Shown: positions 27,021 through 36,856 of the stretch, one piece after another
How the letters are laid out: every line of letters begins with the position of its first letter
Position numbering within the stretch: position 1 is the first letter of the stretch
NCBI GenBank assembly: GCA_913043905.1
Contig: CAJWNQ010000001.1
Coordinates: forward strand, 62,001 to 126,000
DNA: 64,000 nt
Source of the DNA: an uncultured Paracoccaceae bacterium
GTDB lineage: Bacteria; Pseudomonadota; Alphaproteobacteria; Rhodobacterales; Rhodobacteraceae
Direction of reading: 5' to 3'
Translations under genes and position numbers: made by a program
Notes under the pieces: model-generated
What the model was told of the DNA's origin: nothing
Databases searched by the model: none
The model's input: only the letters and a program-made list of their open reading frames with translations

Positions 27021-27812
27021 ATGGCTCAATGGTCTGCAAATATCAACGTAATGTTAAAAGCAATCCGCGTCGCTGGGCGCGCTATGATGCGAGACTTTAA
27101 AGAAGTCGATAAATTACAGGTATCAAAAAAAGGGCCTAATGATTTTGCAATGCGCGCAGATCAACGCGCTGAAGAAATTTTACAAGAAACGCTGTTTGAA
27201 GCCCGTCCAAACTATGGTTTTGTTGGTACAGGTGGTCGCGAAACTAAAGGCGAAGACCCTACCCGCCGCTGGATCGCTTGCCCATTAGATGGTCTTGATA
27301 ATTTTATTCATGGCTTGCCACACTGGTCAGTTTCCATAGCGCTGGAATATAAAGGGGAAATAGTTGCTTCAGTCCTCTTAACTCCTGTAATTGAAGAAAT
27401 ATTTCTAGCAGAAAAAGGTGCTGGAACATGGTTAAATGAACAACGTATCCGCGTCTCTGGGCGCACATCATTGGATCAAATGGTTTTTGCCACTGAACTT
27501 CCCACAGGTAACAGGGGTGACTTGCCAACGCACATACAAGACCTTGCACGCATTGCTCCAAGTGTTGGTGGTATACGCGGCATAGGAGCTGTTGGTTTAG
27601 ACTTAGCCTATACAGCTGCTGGTCGTTATGATGGATACTGGAACCGTGGATTAGAATATTGGGAAATGGCAGCAGGTTTACTATTGATACAGGAAGCTGG
27701 CGGTTTAGCTGAAGCCATTACACTTCACAAAAATCCCATGGAAACAGGTACTATTATTGCTGCAAACGGTGAGGGGCACGCAAAATTTTCTAAACTGGTT
27801 CGCAATACTTAA
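27021..27812 (+). CDS. SuhB-like inositol monophosphatase family protein with substituted active site
   Basis: 263-residue protein of the inositol-monophosphatase/SuhB family. The fold signatures are intact (NDFAMRADQRAEE, GIRGIGAVGLDLAY, LLIQEAGG), but metal-binding residues are changed. The usual GEE becomes GTG (69-71), WIxDPxDGTTNF becomes WIACPLDGLDNF so the first Asp is C87 and the Thr is L92, and the WDxAAG aspartate is E215. D90 is kept. Catalysis by the usual two- or three-metal mechanism is therefore doubtful. E. coli SuhB acts in rRNA transcription antitermination independent of phosphatase activity, so a non-catalytic role is plausible. An intact family member lies at 62220-63017. 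The 3' end overlaps ygfZ by 23 bases on the opposite strand. Confidence 0.85.
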   Translation: MAQWSANINVMLKAIRVAGRAMMRDFKEVDKLQVSKKGPNDFAMRADQRAEEILQETLFEARPNYGFVGTGGRETKGEDPTRRWIACPLDGLDNFIHGLPHWSVSIALEYKGEIVASVLLTPVIEEIFLAEKGAGTWLNEQRIRVSGRTSLDQMVFATELPTGNRGDLPTHIQDLARIAPSVGGIRGIGAVGLDLAYTAAGRYDGYWNRGLEYWEMAAGLLLIQEAGGLAEAITLHKNPMETGTIIAANGEGHAKFSKLVRNT

Positions 27813-28551
27813 CTTTGGCAGTGCCTGCTGTCATATGATCTGATACCCGGTCAAAACGTAAATAAGCGATGGCTTTTTCGCCTGATTGTGTGAAAAGCTT
27901 GCCTGCAATTTTTCCGTTTGATAAAATATCAGTACTAATTGGGGCTGATCCCAATATGTTAACAGTAACCAAACCTTTTCGTAGCTCTGTTTTATGCTTC
28001 ATACGTGCGGTAATCTCTTGGCCAACATAACAGCCTTTGCGAAAATCAACACCAGACATACGTTCAAAGCCAGCTTCTAAAATGTATGTTTCATCTGAGA
28101 TGAGTTCGATACCTGTTTCTGGGACACAATACTCTACTCTGATAGAATCCCAATTAACTGTTGAAATTTCGGTTTGCTCGGGGCCATAGATGCGCCAACC
28201 GAGGGCATGGTGGCGTGGATCACTAAAAGACCCTTGGGGAGCTAAGCCTACCCCCCTACCAACAGCCATATTTGTCTCTGCAAGCGTTACGTCAGCACGT
28301 AACTTATACATGTTTAAGCGTTGGATTAGTTTAGCTGCATCGAGAGCTAAAACATCTAAAAGGAATCCAGATCTATAAGTAGTAATAAAAAAATCAAATA
28401 GGTACTTTCCTTTAGGAGATAATAAAGCAGTGTATACTAATTTATTTTCTGCCTGTTTTATATCATTACTAATTAAACCTTGTAAAAAATTCGCAGAATC
28501 TACCCCCGTAATTTCTATTATTACGCGGTTTGGTATGATTTCTGAATGCAT
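27790..28551 (-). CDS. ygfZ: Folate-binding tRNA-modifying/Fe-S assembly protein YgfZ
   Basis: YgfZ/IBA57-family folate-binding protein, 253 residues, needed for maturation of certain Fe-S enzymes such as the tRNA methylthiotransferase MiaB. The diagnostic K-G-C-Y-x-G-Q-E motif is present in DFRKGCYVGQEITARMKHK (about 165-183). The N-terminus contains the GCV-T-like folate domain (ITGVDSANFLQGLISNDIK). The gene is shorter than E. coli YgfZ (326), as is usual in alphaproteobacteria. It converges on the suhB homologue with overlapping 3' ends and is divergent from a glycosyltransferase gene. Confidence 0.93.
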   Translation of the reverse strand: MHSEIIPNRVIIEITGVDSANFLQGLISNDIKQAENKLVYTALLSPKGKYLFDFFITTYRSGFLLDVLALDAAKLIQRLNMYKLRADVTLAETNMAVGRGVGLAPQGSFSDPRHHALGWRIYGPEQTEISTVNWDSIRVEYCVPETGIELISDETYILEAGFERMSGVDFRKGCYVGQEITARMKHKTELRKGLVTVNILGSAPISTDILSNGKIAGKLFTQSGEKAIAYLRFDRVSDHMTAGTAKVKYCEPV

Positions 28552-28624
28552 TAGGTTTCCTCAAGCTTTTTTTTTAGATAGTTTCAATGTATGTAGCCTT
28601 GAACGTAAAGGAATGCCAAGATAA

Positions 28625-29311
28625 ATGCCCGCTTCTCTATCAATAGTAATACCGACACTTAACGCTGCATCAAAGATTGGACCTACTTTGGCTTCATTAC
28701 ATGAAGGTATCGATATTGGCTTAATTAAAGAATTAATCATTACAGACGGTGGGTCAGTAGATGAGATAAAAATTATATCTGAAGAAATTGGTGCTATTTT
28801 TATAAGTGGTGATGCTGGGCGTGGAACGCAATTGCATAATGGTGCCCTAAAAACAAATGCTCCATGGATTTTGTTTATACATGCCGACACTATACTTTCT
28901 AAAGATTGGCCTAATGCAGCCTTCGAACATATTACAAAGTATAAAGATGCCGGTTATTGTAAATTAGCATTTGATGATAATGGATTTATGCCAAAAATCA
29001 TTAGTTTAGGAGCAAACTTACGGTCTCACTTATTTGGGTTGCCGTACGGTGATCAATGTTTATTGATTTCCCGCGAACTTTATAATGAAATCGGTGGGTA
29101 CCTTAAAATCCCATTAATGGAAGACGTAGCAATGGCAAAAGCCCTAAAAGGACGTTTGCGCGTTATGCCCATAAAAGCAATAACTTCCTCAGAACGTTAT
29201 CGAGCAGAAGGCTGGATAACGCGGAGTATAAAAAACATAGCTTTGGTAATTAAGTTTATATTTGGTTGGGATCCTGGAGAATTGGCAAATTTTTATAGGC
29301 CCAAGAATTAG
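28625..29311 (+). CDS. GT2 glycosyltransferase, TIGR04283-like
   Basis: Family 2 glycosyltransferase of 228 residues resembling the TIGR04283 group. Visible motifs are IVIPTLNAASKI at the N-terminus, ITDGGSVDE (nucleotide-binding), FIHADT (the DxD-like site) and GDQCLLISRELYNEIGGY then IPLMEDVAMAKALKGR (acceptor side). Members of this group are often found near ygfZ or in arsenosugar loci; no arsenic genes are visible here, so the substrate is unknown. The only Shine-Dalgarno-like AAAGGA is about 12 bases upstream. The stop overlaps the end of the ABC exporter gene by four bases. Confidence 0.85.
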   Translation: MPASLSIVIPTLNAASKIGPTLASLHEGIDIGLIKELIITDGGSVDEIKIISEEIGAIFISGDAGRGTQLHNGALKTNAPWILFIHADTILSKDWPNAAFEHITKYKDAGYCKLAFDDNGFMPKIISLGANLRSHLFGLPYGDQCLLISRELYNEIGGYLKIPLMEDVAMAKALKGRLRVMPIKAITSSERYRAEGWITRSIKNIALVIKFIFGWDPGELANFYRPKN

Positions 29312-31164
29312 AGCCCTAAGTACTTCGATAATCTAAACAATGGGCTGGCCCAGTTATTTTTATTACTACCAGGGAAAGAGCGCTTGCGCTTTTCATTATT
29401 ACTTTGCGGACTAAGATCAAATTGTAAGTTAAACAATTCAGTATAAATTCCATCACGCGATAGTAATTCTTCATGCGTTCCCTGATCAACGATGCGACCC
29501 TGATCCATTACAACAATTTGATCAGCATCTAAAATAGTTGATAATCTATGCGCAATAATCAAAGTTGTACGATTTTCAGATAAACTGTCTAATGCTTCAC
29601 GAATTTGGTTTTCAGACTGCGCATCTAAAGCTGAAGTTGGTTCATCCAACAACAAAATTGGCGCATCCCGCAAAATAGCACGGGCAATTGAAAGGCGCTG
29701 CTTCTCACCTCCAGAAAACTTAATTTTAGAAGGATCAATTTTTGTATCATATCCGTTATCTAACTTCGAAATAAACTCATCTGCCGCTGCTGCTTTAGCT
29801 GCTAATACGCAGGCTTCATAGCTAGCACCTTCACGCCCAAAACCAATATTATCTAAAACTGTGCCAGTTAATAAAACGCTATCTTGGCTTACTACAGAAA
29901 TTTGATCTCGCAAAGTTGAGAGTTTATATTCAGGCAAAGTACGTCCATCTAAAGTAATTACTCCGTTACTAGCATCAAATAATCTTGATAAAATATTAAA
30001 AATAGTAGACTTTCCTGCTCCAGATCGCCCAACAAACGCATATGATTTTCCAGCTTTAATATCTAAGGAAATATCAAATAGTGCCTGATAACCATCAGGG
30101 TACATAAAGTTTACATTTTCAAATTTTAAATTCCCCTTTGCTTTGCCACCATCTTTAAATTCAAACGATCCATCTTTAATGATATTGGGAGTATCAAATA
30201 GTTGATATACACGCTCCAATGCAGCTATCCCTTGCAATGCACCAGCATAAGCCCCACCCAGCTTTCTTGCTGGATTAGTTGCAACCCCTAATGCTGTGAG
30301 CAACCCAATAAAGCCAGCTAAATCTACTGCACCAGATTCCATTCTCAAAGCAACCAATAATAAGAGAGTGCCAATCGCAACACCCCCTAAAATCTCCATT
30401 AACGGTGAAACAAATGACTGCCATTTAACCAATGAAACACGTAACTTAAATAATCGTTCAAATGTTGAAATAGCACTATCGGTTAAACGCTTTTCCAAAC
30501 GGTAAGTCCTTACCATGCGTATGCCTGCTAAACCTTCGTTTACCGTTTCAGTCATATGAGCAATTTCTTTTTGAGTTCTTTCTGAAATTTTTCTTACTTT
30601 TGCTCCAACTACTCCAACCGGCCCAAAAGCAAACGCAAAAATAAAAATTAAACTGACCGTTAAAGCCCAGTCGATCGAGAGCATAACGGCAAAGGTGGCT
30701 ATTATGGTGAAAATAGCTGTGATTGATCCCAAAATTCCAGTTGTAGAATTACGAATAACTTCAATATCTGCTGAAAATCTTGTTGCCAAAGCTGCGGGTG
30801 ATTCTGCTAAAAGATTTGCGAGGTCCATGTGAACCAAAGAGCTAAACATTTTAGATTGTAAGTTTGCTTGCATACGAGAAAGAACACGATTTTGAAGAAT
30901 TTGCTGCCCGTATTGGCTAAAGCCTTTCATTAGAGATAAGGCAATTATACCTATAGGTCCCCACCAAATTACTGTGGGAGAATTAACTTCGAACGCTGCT
31001 ATAATTATTTGTATAAATTTTGCATATCCAGCAGCAGCTAAAGCAACAATAAGCATCAAGAAAAGTGTTATCACTAGAGTTGTGCTGTGATCACTAAGCC
31101 AATCGCGAAAGAGACGCCCATAGGCAGCCTTTGCAGTCAGCGGCTTTTGATTTTCTTTAGTCAT
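29308..31164 (-). CDS. ABC exporter, fused permease and ATPase (MsbA-like)
   Basis: Half-transporter of the ABCB/MsbA type, 618 residues, that homodimerises to export lipids or other hydrophobic compounds. Six membrane helices lie in about residues 25-320; the nucleotide-binding domain has Walker A GRSGAGKST, signature FSGGEKQRLSIARAIL, Walker B LLLDEPTSALD and an AHRLST switch. A role in lipid A or lipopolysaccharide flipping is possible, given the many MsbA-like relatives, but sequence alone does not prove it. It is divergent from the aminotransferase gene and convergent with the GT2 gene. Confidence 0.9.
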   Translation of the reverse strand: MTKENQKPLTAKAAYGRLFRDWLSDHSTTLVITLFLMLIVALAAAGYAKFIQIIIAAFEVNSPTVIWWGPIGIIALSLMKGFSQYGQQILQNRVLSRMQANLQSKMFSSLVHMDLANLLAESPAALATRFSADIEVIRNSTTGILGSITAIFTIIATFAVMLSIDWALTVSLIFIFAFAFGPVGVVGAKVRKISERTQKEIAHMTETVNEGLAGIRMVRTYRLEKRLTDSAISTFERLFKLRVSLVKWQSFVSPLMEILGGVAIGTLLLLVALRMESGAVDLAGFIGLLTALGVATNPARKLGGAYAGALQGIAALERVYQLFDTPNIIKDGSFEFKDGGKAKGNLKFENVNFMYPDGYQALFDISLDIKAGKSYAFVGRSGAGKSTIFNILSRLFDASNGVITLDGRTLPEYKLSTLRDQISVVSQDSVLLTGTVLDNIGFGREGASYEACVLAAKAAAADEFISKLDNGYDTKIDPSKIKFSGGEKQRLSIARAILRDAPILLLDEPTSALDAQSENQIREALDSLSENRTTLIIAHRLSTILDADQIVVMDQGRIVDQGTHEELLSRDGIYTELFNLQFDLSPQSNNEKRKRSFPGSNKNNWASPLFRLSKYLGL

Positions 31165-31205
31165 TTATAATAACTTTTTATCAATTTAATCATCCTCATA
31201 TCATG

Positions 31206-31263
31206 CCAGCTTCAGGTTTCCAACGAAACAATTTAATTCGGGTTTGATATTATCTTGAGCTGG
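31206..31263 (+). promoter_or_regulatory. Structured leader-like element upstream of the class V aminotransferase
   Basis: CCAGCT (31206-31211) can pair with AGCTGG (31258-31263) to close a ~58-base region that contains an inner hairpin GTTTC-CAAC-GAAAC. It ends 30 bases before the ATG. This could be a small structured RNA element or chance; no known riboswitch family is recognised. Confidence 0.3.
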
Positions 31264-31293
31264 GGTTAGCCTAGATCAAAAGGAGACTAATTA

Positions 31294-32493
31294 ATGTCAC
31301 TTCATTACGGTCAAAAATTATTATCAATTCCTGGTCCATCTGTTATTCCTGATCGTGTTTTAAATGCTATGCACAGAAATAACCCAAATATTTATGAAGG
31401 TGAACTTGTTGATATCGTTAGTGGTATAATTCCTGACCTCAAGCATCTTGCTAAAACAGATTCTGATGTTGCTATTTATATCTCTAATGGTCACGGAGCC
31501 TGGGAAGCTGCATTAACAAATGTATTGTCTAAAGGAGATAAAGTTTTAGTCTTAGGAACAGGGCTTTTTGCACAGAGATGGGGTAAATTAGGTAAAAGCT
31601 TAGGATTAATAATAGATTTATTGGACTTTGGTAAACAATCAAGCGTCGATCCAGCACAAATCACTGAACACCTCCTGGCAGATAAGAACCATCAAATTAA
31701 AGCAATTTTAATGGTACAAACAGATACTGCGAGTTCAGTTCGGAATGATGTAGACGCTGTTGGACGAGTAATTAAGTCCATGGCCCATCCTGCTTTATTC
31801 ATGGTGGATTGTATTGCCTCATTAGGAACAGAAAAGTTTCTTATGGATGACTGGAATGTAGATATTATGGTTGCAGCAAGTCAAAAAGGTTTAATGTTAC
31901 CAGCAGGTATTTCATTTGTTTATATAAATAATCGTGCAAAGGCAGCCCGAGAAAGAAAAGAAAGCGTTTCATCTTATTGGGATTGGAAACCCCGTTTAGA
32001 GGCAAGCCGGTTTAGTGAGCTTTTTTGTGGTACAGCTCCAACTCACCATTTATTTGGGCTTCGAGAAGCATTGAACATCATATTACATGAAGAGGGTCTG
32101 GAGGCTGTATGGGCACGGCATCAAGTGTTTGCACGATGTGTTTGGGCAGCAGTTGAGGCTTGGGGCAGTTCAGGTCGAATGTATTTAAACATTGAAGACC
32201 CTGAAAAACGATCCTGTGCAGTTACAGCAATATCAACAGCCTCAGGGGATGCCGGATATTTGCGTAAGTGGACAGAAGATGTAGCAGGTGTAACTTTAGG
32301 CGTGGGATTAGGAATGGCATCACCAAACAGCCCAGAATATGAAAATTTTTTTAGAATTGGGCATATGGGGCATGTGAATGTCCCAATGGTTATGGGAACC
32401 CTAGGCGCTATAGATGCAGGATTAAAAGCTAATAATATTGATCATGGCCCAAACGGCTTAGCAGCTGCATCTGCAGTTATAGCTCATGGTTAA
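31294..32493 (+). CDS. Class V aminotransferase (serine-glyoxylate aminotransferase type)
   Basis: PLP-dependent aminotransferase of 399 residues resembling serine-glyoxylate/alanine-glyoxylate aminotransferases, which convert serine and glyoxylate to hydroxypyruvate and glycine. The PLP lysine is in the AASQKGLMLPAG motif, preceded by the MVDCIASLG aspartate segment; the N-terminus has the typical LLSIPGPSVIPDRVL. A strong AAAAGGAG precedes the ATG. In context with a hydroxypyruvate/glyoxylate reductase-type gene and a tartronate-semialdehyde-reductase-like gene 4-7 kb away, a role in glyoxylate/serine metabolism is sensible. Its stop shares the sequence TTAA with the convergent HisC-like gene. 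Confidence 0.88.
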   Translation: MSLHYGQKLLSIPGPSVIPDRVLNAMHRNNPNIYEGELVDIVSGIIPDLKHLAKTDSDVAIYISNGHGAWEAALTNVLSKGDKVLVLGTGLFAQRWGKLGKSLGLIIDLLDFGKQSSVDPAQITEHLLADKNHQIKAILMVQTDTASSVRNDVDAVGRVIKSMAHPALFMVDCIASLGTEKFLMDDWNVDIMVAASQKGLMLPAGISFVYINNRAKAARERKESVSSYWDWKPRLEASRFSELFCGTAPTHHLFGLREALNIILHEEGLEAVWARHQVFARCVWAAVEAWGSSGRMYLNIEDPEKRSCAVTAISTASGDAGYLRKWTEDVAGVTLGVGLGMASPNSPEYENFFRIGHMGHVNVPMVMGTLGAIDAGLKANNIDHGPNGLAAASAVIAHG

Positions 32494-33614
32494 GAAACTT
32501 GCGCTCTTTCTAATGCAACGGGAAACGCTAAGGCAAAGTGTTCAATATCTTCTGGAACACCAATAGAAACCCGCAAACAGCGATCTTGAGGCTCCACAGA
32601 TGCCATTCGAACGAAAATTCCCATACTCACCAATTCAGCTAATACTTTACGGGTAAAGTGGCCATCTGCTCCACAATCAATTGCAACAAAATTTGTGGAT
32701 GATGGAATAACTGTTAGACCATTTTCTAATGCAATTTGCTTTACCCTATTACGTCCATTTTCAACAGCATTTCGAATACTTAAGATATATGCTTGATCTT
32801 TTAGTGCAGCCAAGGCTGCTTTTTGTCCTATTGTATTTACACCAAAATGATTACGTATCTTGTCAAATGCTTTAATTAAATCAATATGCCCAATTGCATA
32901 TCCAACTCGAGCACCAGCTAATCCATAAGCCTTTGAAAAGGTACGAAGTCTGATAACGTTTTTATTAGTAACATCAATGATTGGCGCTACCCCATCAGGC
33001 GCCAATTCGATATAAGCTTCATCTAAAACTAGTAAACAATCATCAGGTACAGAATCTATCATTGTCTGTATCTTTTCTGCACTATGATGGGTTCCCATTG
33101 GATTATCAGGATTTGCAATGTAAACCATCTTTGCACCAGACAGCTTGGCTTGGAAAATTAAGGCATCTGGGTCTTCAAAATCACCAAAGTATGGAACAAG
33201 CTCCAACACCCCTCCAGCACCAAGCACTTGAAAATTAAATGTTGGATATGCTCCATTGGATGTGACAACAATATCACCTTGATCCAGCATCAACCGACAC
33301 AACGTTCCCATTAGTCCATCAATTCCTTCACCAACAATTATATTTTCAGCTGGAATATTCCAATGTTTACTTAGCTCTTGCTTCAAGTCAAAGGCATCTG
33401 GATCTCCATATTTAAAAACTTCTGAGCTGGCGTCGGCAATAACTTTTTTAACTTTTGGCGACGGACCAAAACTACTCTCATTAGCACCCAGTCGCGCTAT
33501 GAACATCTTTCCAGTAGCACGTTCTGTCATTTCAGGAGCGACAAATGGTACAGTTGAAGGCAAAGATGCCGCAAGAAGAGATAATTTAGGCAATAATTTT
33601 TTATGATTTTTCAT
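32490..33614 (-). CDS. Histidinol-phosphate aminotransferase-like class I/II aminotransferase
   Basis: 374-residue PLP enzyme of the HisC-like subfamily, which transaminates histidinol phosphate or aromatic 2-oxo acids. The motifs NPDNPMGTHHSAEK, LDEAYIELAPDG and RTFSKAYGLAGARVGY (PLP lysine in SKAYG) are plain. Residues 1-35 contain a hydrophobic run (LSLLAASLPSTVPFV) which may be a family extension. No other his genes are adjacent, so hisC2-type or aromatic aminotransferase roles are both possible. It converges on the class V aminotransferase with overlapping stop codons. Confidence 0.87.
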   Translation of the reverse strand: MKNHKKLLPKLSLLAASLPSTVPFVAPEMTERATGKMFIARLGANESSFGPSPKVKKVIADASSEVFKYGDPDAFDLKQELSKHWNIPAENIIVGEGIDGLMGTLCRLMLDQGDIVVTSNGAYPTFNFQVLGAGGVLELVPYFGDFEDPDALIFQAKLSGAKMVYIANPDNPMGTHHSAEKIQTMIDSVPDDCLLVLDEAYIELAPDGVAPIIDVTNKNVIRLRTFSKAYGLAGARVGYAIGHIDLIKAFDKIRNHFGVNTIGQKAALAALKDQAYILSIRNAVENGRNRVKQIALENGLTVIPSSTNFVAIDCGADGHFTRKVLAELVSMGIFVRMASVEPQDRCLRVSIGVPEDIEHFALAFPVALERAQVS

Positions 33615-33704
33615 AAGGCATATCCAAGTTAGTATTATTTATTTACTACGATAAAAAACAAACCACATTTAAGTCATAAAAGAAATCATTTCTATGCCTA
33701 TAAG

Positions 33705-33730
33705 TGTAAAAAGCTGGAAGAGTTTTTACA
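33705..33730 (-). terminator. Possible weak terminator after valS
   Basis: TGTAAAAA and TTTTTACA pair around a 10-base loop about 60 bases beyond the valS stop. The stem is AT-rich, so its strength is doubtful. Confidence 0.3.
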
Positions 33731-33791
33731 TAACGATATATCATGACAACATACAAGAATATGTCTCACATTTTACCATGTTACTCTATTT

Positions 33792-36677
33792 TTATTTCAG
33801 TGACGTAACTCGCCTAAGTGCAGATTCTAAAGTCGTTAATTCTTCTTGCCCAACTCCAATACGGGCACGATTTTCTGCAACAACTGCATCTGGAGCATTA
33901 TTGACAAACTTCTCATTTGCTAGCTTATTATTGATAGTATTCAGCTCTTTTTCTAATTTTTCAATGGCTTTATTTAAACGATTTTTTTCTGCTTCAATAT
34001 CAATAATATCAGCTAATGGTAAACAAAATTGCCCACCTTCAACTGCTAGCGTGACAGCACCTTTAGGTGCATCCACCACAGTTGTGATTTTATCGACGCG
34101 TGCCAAACGCATAATCATCGATTTATTATTATTTAAAGCAGTCTGCGCAGTTGCATCCAAAGATAATTGAATCATTGGTATTTTTGCTCCTGCGTTTACA
34201 CGCATCTCAGCACGGACAGATCGAATTTGTTCGATTAAGGCTATTACCCAGTTCATTTCAACACTTGCAACTTCATCTAACAATTCAATAGATGTGTATG
34301 TTGGCCAATCAGCGTGGGTTAGTAGTTTTGTACGAACACTTGTTTCATTCCATAGATCCTCTGTGATATATGGCATAATAGGGTGAAGTAAAATATATGA
34401 TTGGTCCAAAACCCATGCTAGTGTAGATTTTGTTTCGGAAATAACATCAGCATCGTCACCCTGCAATAAAGGTTTTGACAGTTCAACATACCAATCACAA
34501 ACTTTGTTCCATACGAATACATATAAAGCGTTAGCCGCATCATTAAATCGATATTGTCCAAGCGAGCTATCAACTGCCTCACGAACCAGTGCTGTTTCAC
34601 CAATAATCCACTTATTTAATGTCTGTGAGACCGATGTAGGGTCAAAACTATCTTTTGGTGATGCTTCATTAAATTCAGCAAACCGAGTTGCATTCCAGAG
34701 TTTCGTTCCAAAATTACGGTATCCTTCAATACGTTGCTCTGACAACTTTAAGTCGCGCCCCATAGCAGCCATAGCAGTTAAAGTGAAGCGGACTGCATCA
34801 GCTCCATATTTGTCAATTAGGTCAAGTGGATCCATTACATTTCCAGTTGATTTTGACATTTTTTTACCGTGTTCATCACGAACTAATGCGTGCACATAAA
34901 CAGTTTCAAAGGGCACTTTACCCATAGTTTCAATGCCCATCATCATCATTCTGGCAACCCAGAAAAAGATAATATCAAATCCAGTGATTAGGGTCCGGTT
35001 AACGTTAGTAGATGTATAGTATTTTTCTAATTCATCTGTCTTTTCAGGCCAACCAAGGGTACCAAATGGCCAAAGCCCCGATGAAAACCAAGTGTCTAAA
35101 ACATCTGGGTCACGGGATAATCTTATTATCTTTGTGTAATGGTTAATATTATCACTAGAAATATCATCTCCTAAACTATGTGCAAAACCCTCATCAATAA
35201 TAACTTCAATAATAACACCAGGGTTCTCCAGTTGATGTTTATCTTTAGCTAGTTTGATTGCTTCGTTCTCAGATATTGCACAAAATGCGTTGCCTGCCAG
35301 GTCATTCCATACCGGAACTTGATGGCCCCACCAAAGCTGCCTCGAAATACACCAAGGTTCAATATTTTCAAGCCAATGAAAATAAACCTTCTTGTCACCT
35401 TCAGGCAATATCTTTGTAGTTCCATCTCTCACAGCATCTATAGCTGGTTGAACAATTTTAGCCGTATCAACAAACCATTGATCCGTTAACGCAGGCTCAA
35501 TTACTACTTTAGAGCGGTCACCAAATGGTTGCACAACTTTTTTTTCTTCAATCTTGATCATTAATCCAAGTGCATCGAGATCACTAATAACTAATTTTCG
35601 TGCAATAAATCGATCCAAACCACGATATTTTTTTGGTACAAAATTATCATCTAAATCATCAGCACGCATTGCACCTTTAGTATCCATTAATGGGTACATA
35701 GGTATGCCATTACGTTTTGCTACCATATAATCATTGAAATCATGTGCACCAGTGATTTTTACTGCACCAGATCCAAAATTAGGGTCAGGATATTCATCAG
35801 AAATTATAGGAATAGTTCTATTACAAAGTGGTAAATGTACATGTTTGCCAATTAATGGAGCATATCGCTCATCCTTAGTGTAAACTGCAACAGCACCATC
35901 ACCCAACATAGTTTCAGGACGAGTTGTAGCTATAGCTATATAGTCACGTTCTTCATTTAACGTAACATTTCCATCATCATCCTTCTCGATGTAAGTGTAC
36001 GTCTCACCATCAGATAATGGGTATTTAAAATGCCACATATGGCCATCAACTTCAACATTTTCAACCTCTAAGTCAGAAATTGCTGTTTCAAAGTAAGGGT
36101 CCCAATTTACAAGACGTTTCCCTTTATAAATCAGTCCTTTGTTGAAGAAATCAACAAAAGTCTTTAATACTGCATCATGAAAATTAGCACTATTTTCATG
36201 TCCAGTTCGGGTATCACCTTGTGCACCCGCCATTGTAAAAGCTGTACGGGAATAATCACACGATGCACCCAAACGTTTTAGCTGGTTTATAATTGTGCCA
36301 CCTGATTGTTCTTTCCAATCCCAAACTTTTTCTAAGAATGCTTCACGACCTAATTCAGCACGTGTCGGTTCATTATTTTTTTCAAGTTCACGCTCCACCA
36401 CCATTTGAGTAGCAATACCAGCATGATCTGTTCCAGGTTGCCAAAGAGTGTCAAAACCACGCATGCGATGCCAGCGAATAAGAATATCTTGCAATGTGTT
36501 GTTAAAGGCGTGGCCCATATGTAAAACACCAGTAACATTTGGTGGTGGGATCATGATAGCGTAGCTATCAGCACCAGGATGAGCATTCGCTCCTGCTGCA
36601 AATGCATTTGCATCTTCCCATTTTTTCCAAATAGCCGCTTCTTTGGACGCCGCATCGAAGTTTTTTTCCATAGCCAT
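33792..36677 (-). CDS. valS: Valyl-tRNA synthetase
   Basis: Class I aminoacyl-tRNA synthetase that charges tRNA-Val, 961 residues (normal). The HIGH motif appears as [15 protein letters not shown] (about 45-59) and the KMSKS motif as [10 protein letters not shown]. The CP1 editing domain, the anticodon-binding domain and the C-terminal coiled coil (ends near [20 protein letters not shown]) are all present. The chosen start [17 protein letters not shown] fits the family. A 34-base perfect palindrome lies 66 bases upstream of the start and may belong to its leader or to the end of the preceding operon. Confidence 0.97.
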   Translation of the reverse strand: MAMEKNFDAASKEAAIWKKWEDANAFAAGANAHPGADSYAIMIPPPNVTGVLHMGHAFNNTLQDILIRWHRMRGFDTLWQPGTDHAGIATQMVVERELEKNNEPTRAELGREAFLEKVWDWKEQSGGTIINQLKRLGASCDYSRTAFTMAGAQGDTRTGHENSANFHDAVLKTFVDFFNKGLIYKGKRLVNWDPYFETAISDLEVENVEVDGHMWHFKYPLSDGETYTYIEKDDDGNVTLNEERDYIAIATTRPETMLGDGAVAVYTKDERYAPLIGKHVHLPLCNRTIPIISDEYPDPNFGSGAVKITGAHDFNDYMVAKRNGIPMYPLMDTKGAMRADDLDDNFVPKKYRGLDRFIARKLVISDLDALGLMIKIEEKKVVQPFGDRSKVVIEPALTDQWFVDTAKIVQPAIDAVRDGTTKILPEGDKKVYFHWLENIEPWCISRQLWWGHQVPVWNDLAGNAFCAISENEAIKLAKDKHQLENPGVIIEVIIDEGFAHSLGDDISSDNINHYTKIIRLSRDPDVLDTWFSSGLWPFGTLGWPEKTDELEKYYTSTNVNRTLITGFDIIFFWVARMMMMGIETMGKVPFETVYVHALVRDEHGKKMSKSTGNVMDPLDLIDKYGADAVRFTLTAMAAMGRDLKLSEQRIEGYRNFGTKLWNATRFAEFNEASPKDSFDPTSVSQTLNKWIIGETALVREAVDSSLGQYRFNDAANALYVFVWNKVCDWYVELSKPLLQGDDADVISETKSTLAWVLDQSYILLHPIMPYITEDLWNETSVRTKLLTHADWPTYTSIELLDEVASVEMNWVIALIEQIRSVRAEMRVNAGAKIPMIQLSLDATAQTALNNNKSMIMRLARVDKITTVVDAPKGAVTLAVEGGQFCLPLADIIDIEAEKNRLNKAIEKLEKELNTINNKLANEKFVNNAPDAVVAENRARIGVGQEELTTLESALRRVTSLK

Positions 36678-36742
36678 TTATCTTGCCTTTAAACTAATCT
36701 TTTAAGCTTCTTACAGTGCAAGCAAACTGAGGGAAAGTGTCT

Positions 36743-36776
36743 TAAATAGTAAGCTATTTAAATAGCTTACTATTTA
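36743..36776. promoter_or_regulatory. 34-base perfect palindrome upstream of valS
   Basis: The half-site TAAATAGTAAGCTATTT is followed directly by its exact inverse complement, with no unpaired centre. It lies in the 179-base spacer between the end of the TRAP-amidase operon and valS, both on the minus strand. It could be an operon-terminating hairpin (no T tract follows), a valS leader structure, or a dimeric protein's binding site. Confidence 0.6.
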
Positions 36777-36856
36777 GATATAAGTTGTATTATAATACTT
36801 CTAAAAAGTAAATTAATTACCCTTAATTATGATATTTTACGCAGGTACTGCAAAGT

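Noticed and set aside
33694..34170. 158-codon open frame on the plus strand
   Set aside because: It lies mostly antisense to valS, and its sequence is low in complexity and Ser/Ala-rich, as expected for an antisense shadow.
36678..36856. T-box leader for valS
   Set aside because: T-boxes are essentially a Gram-positive device, and no specifier loop or T-box sequence is visible; only the palindrome is notable.
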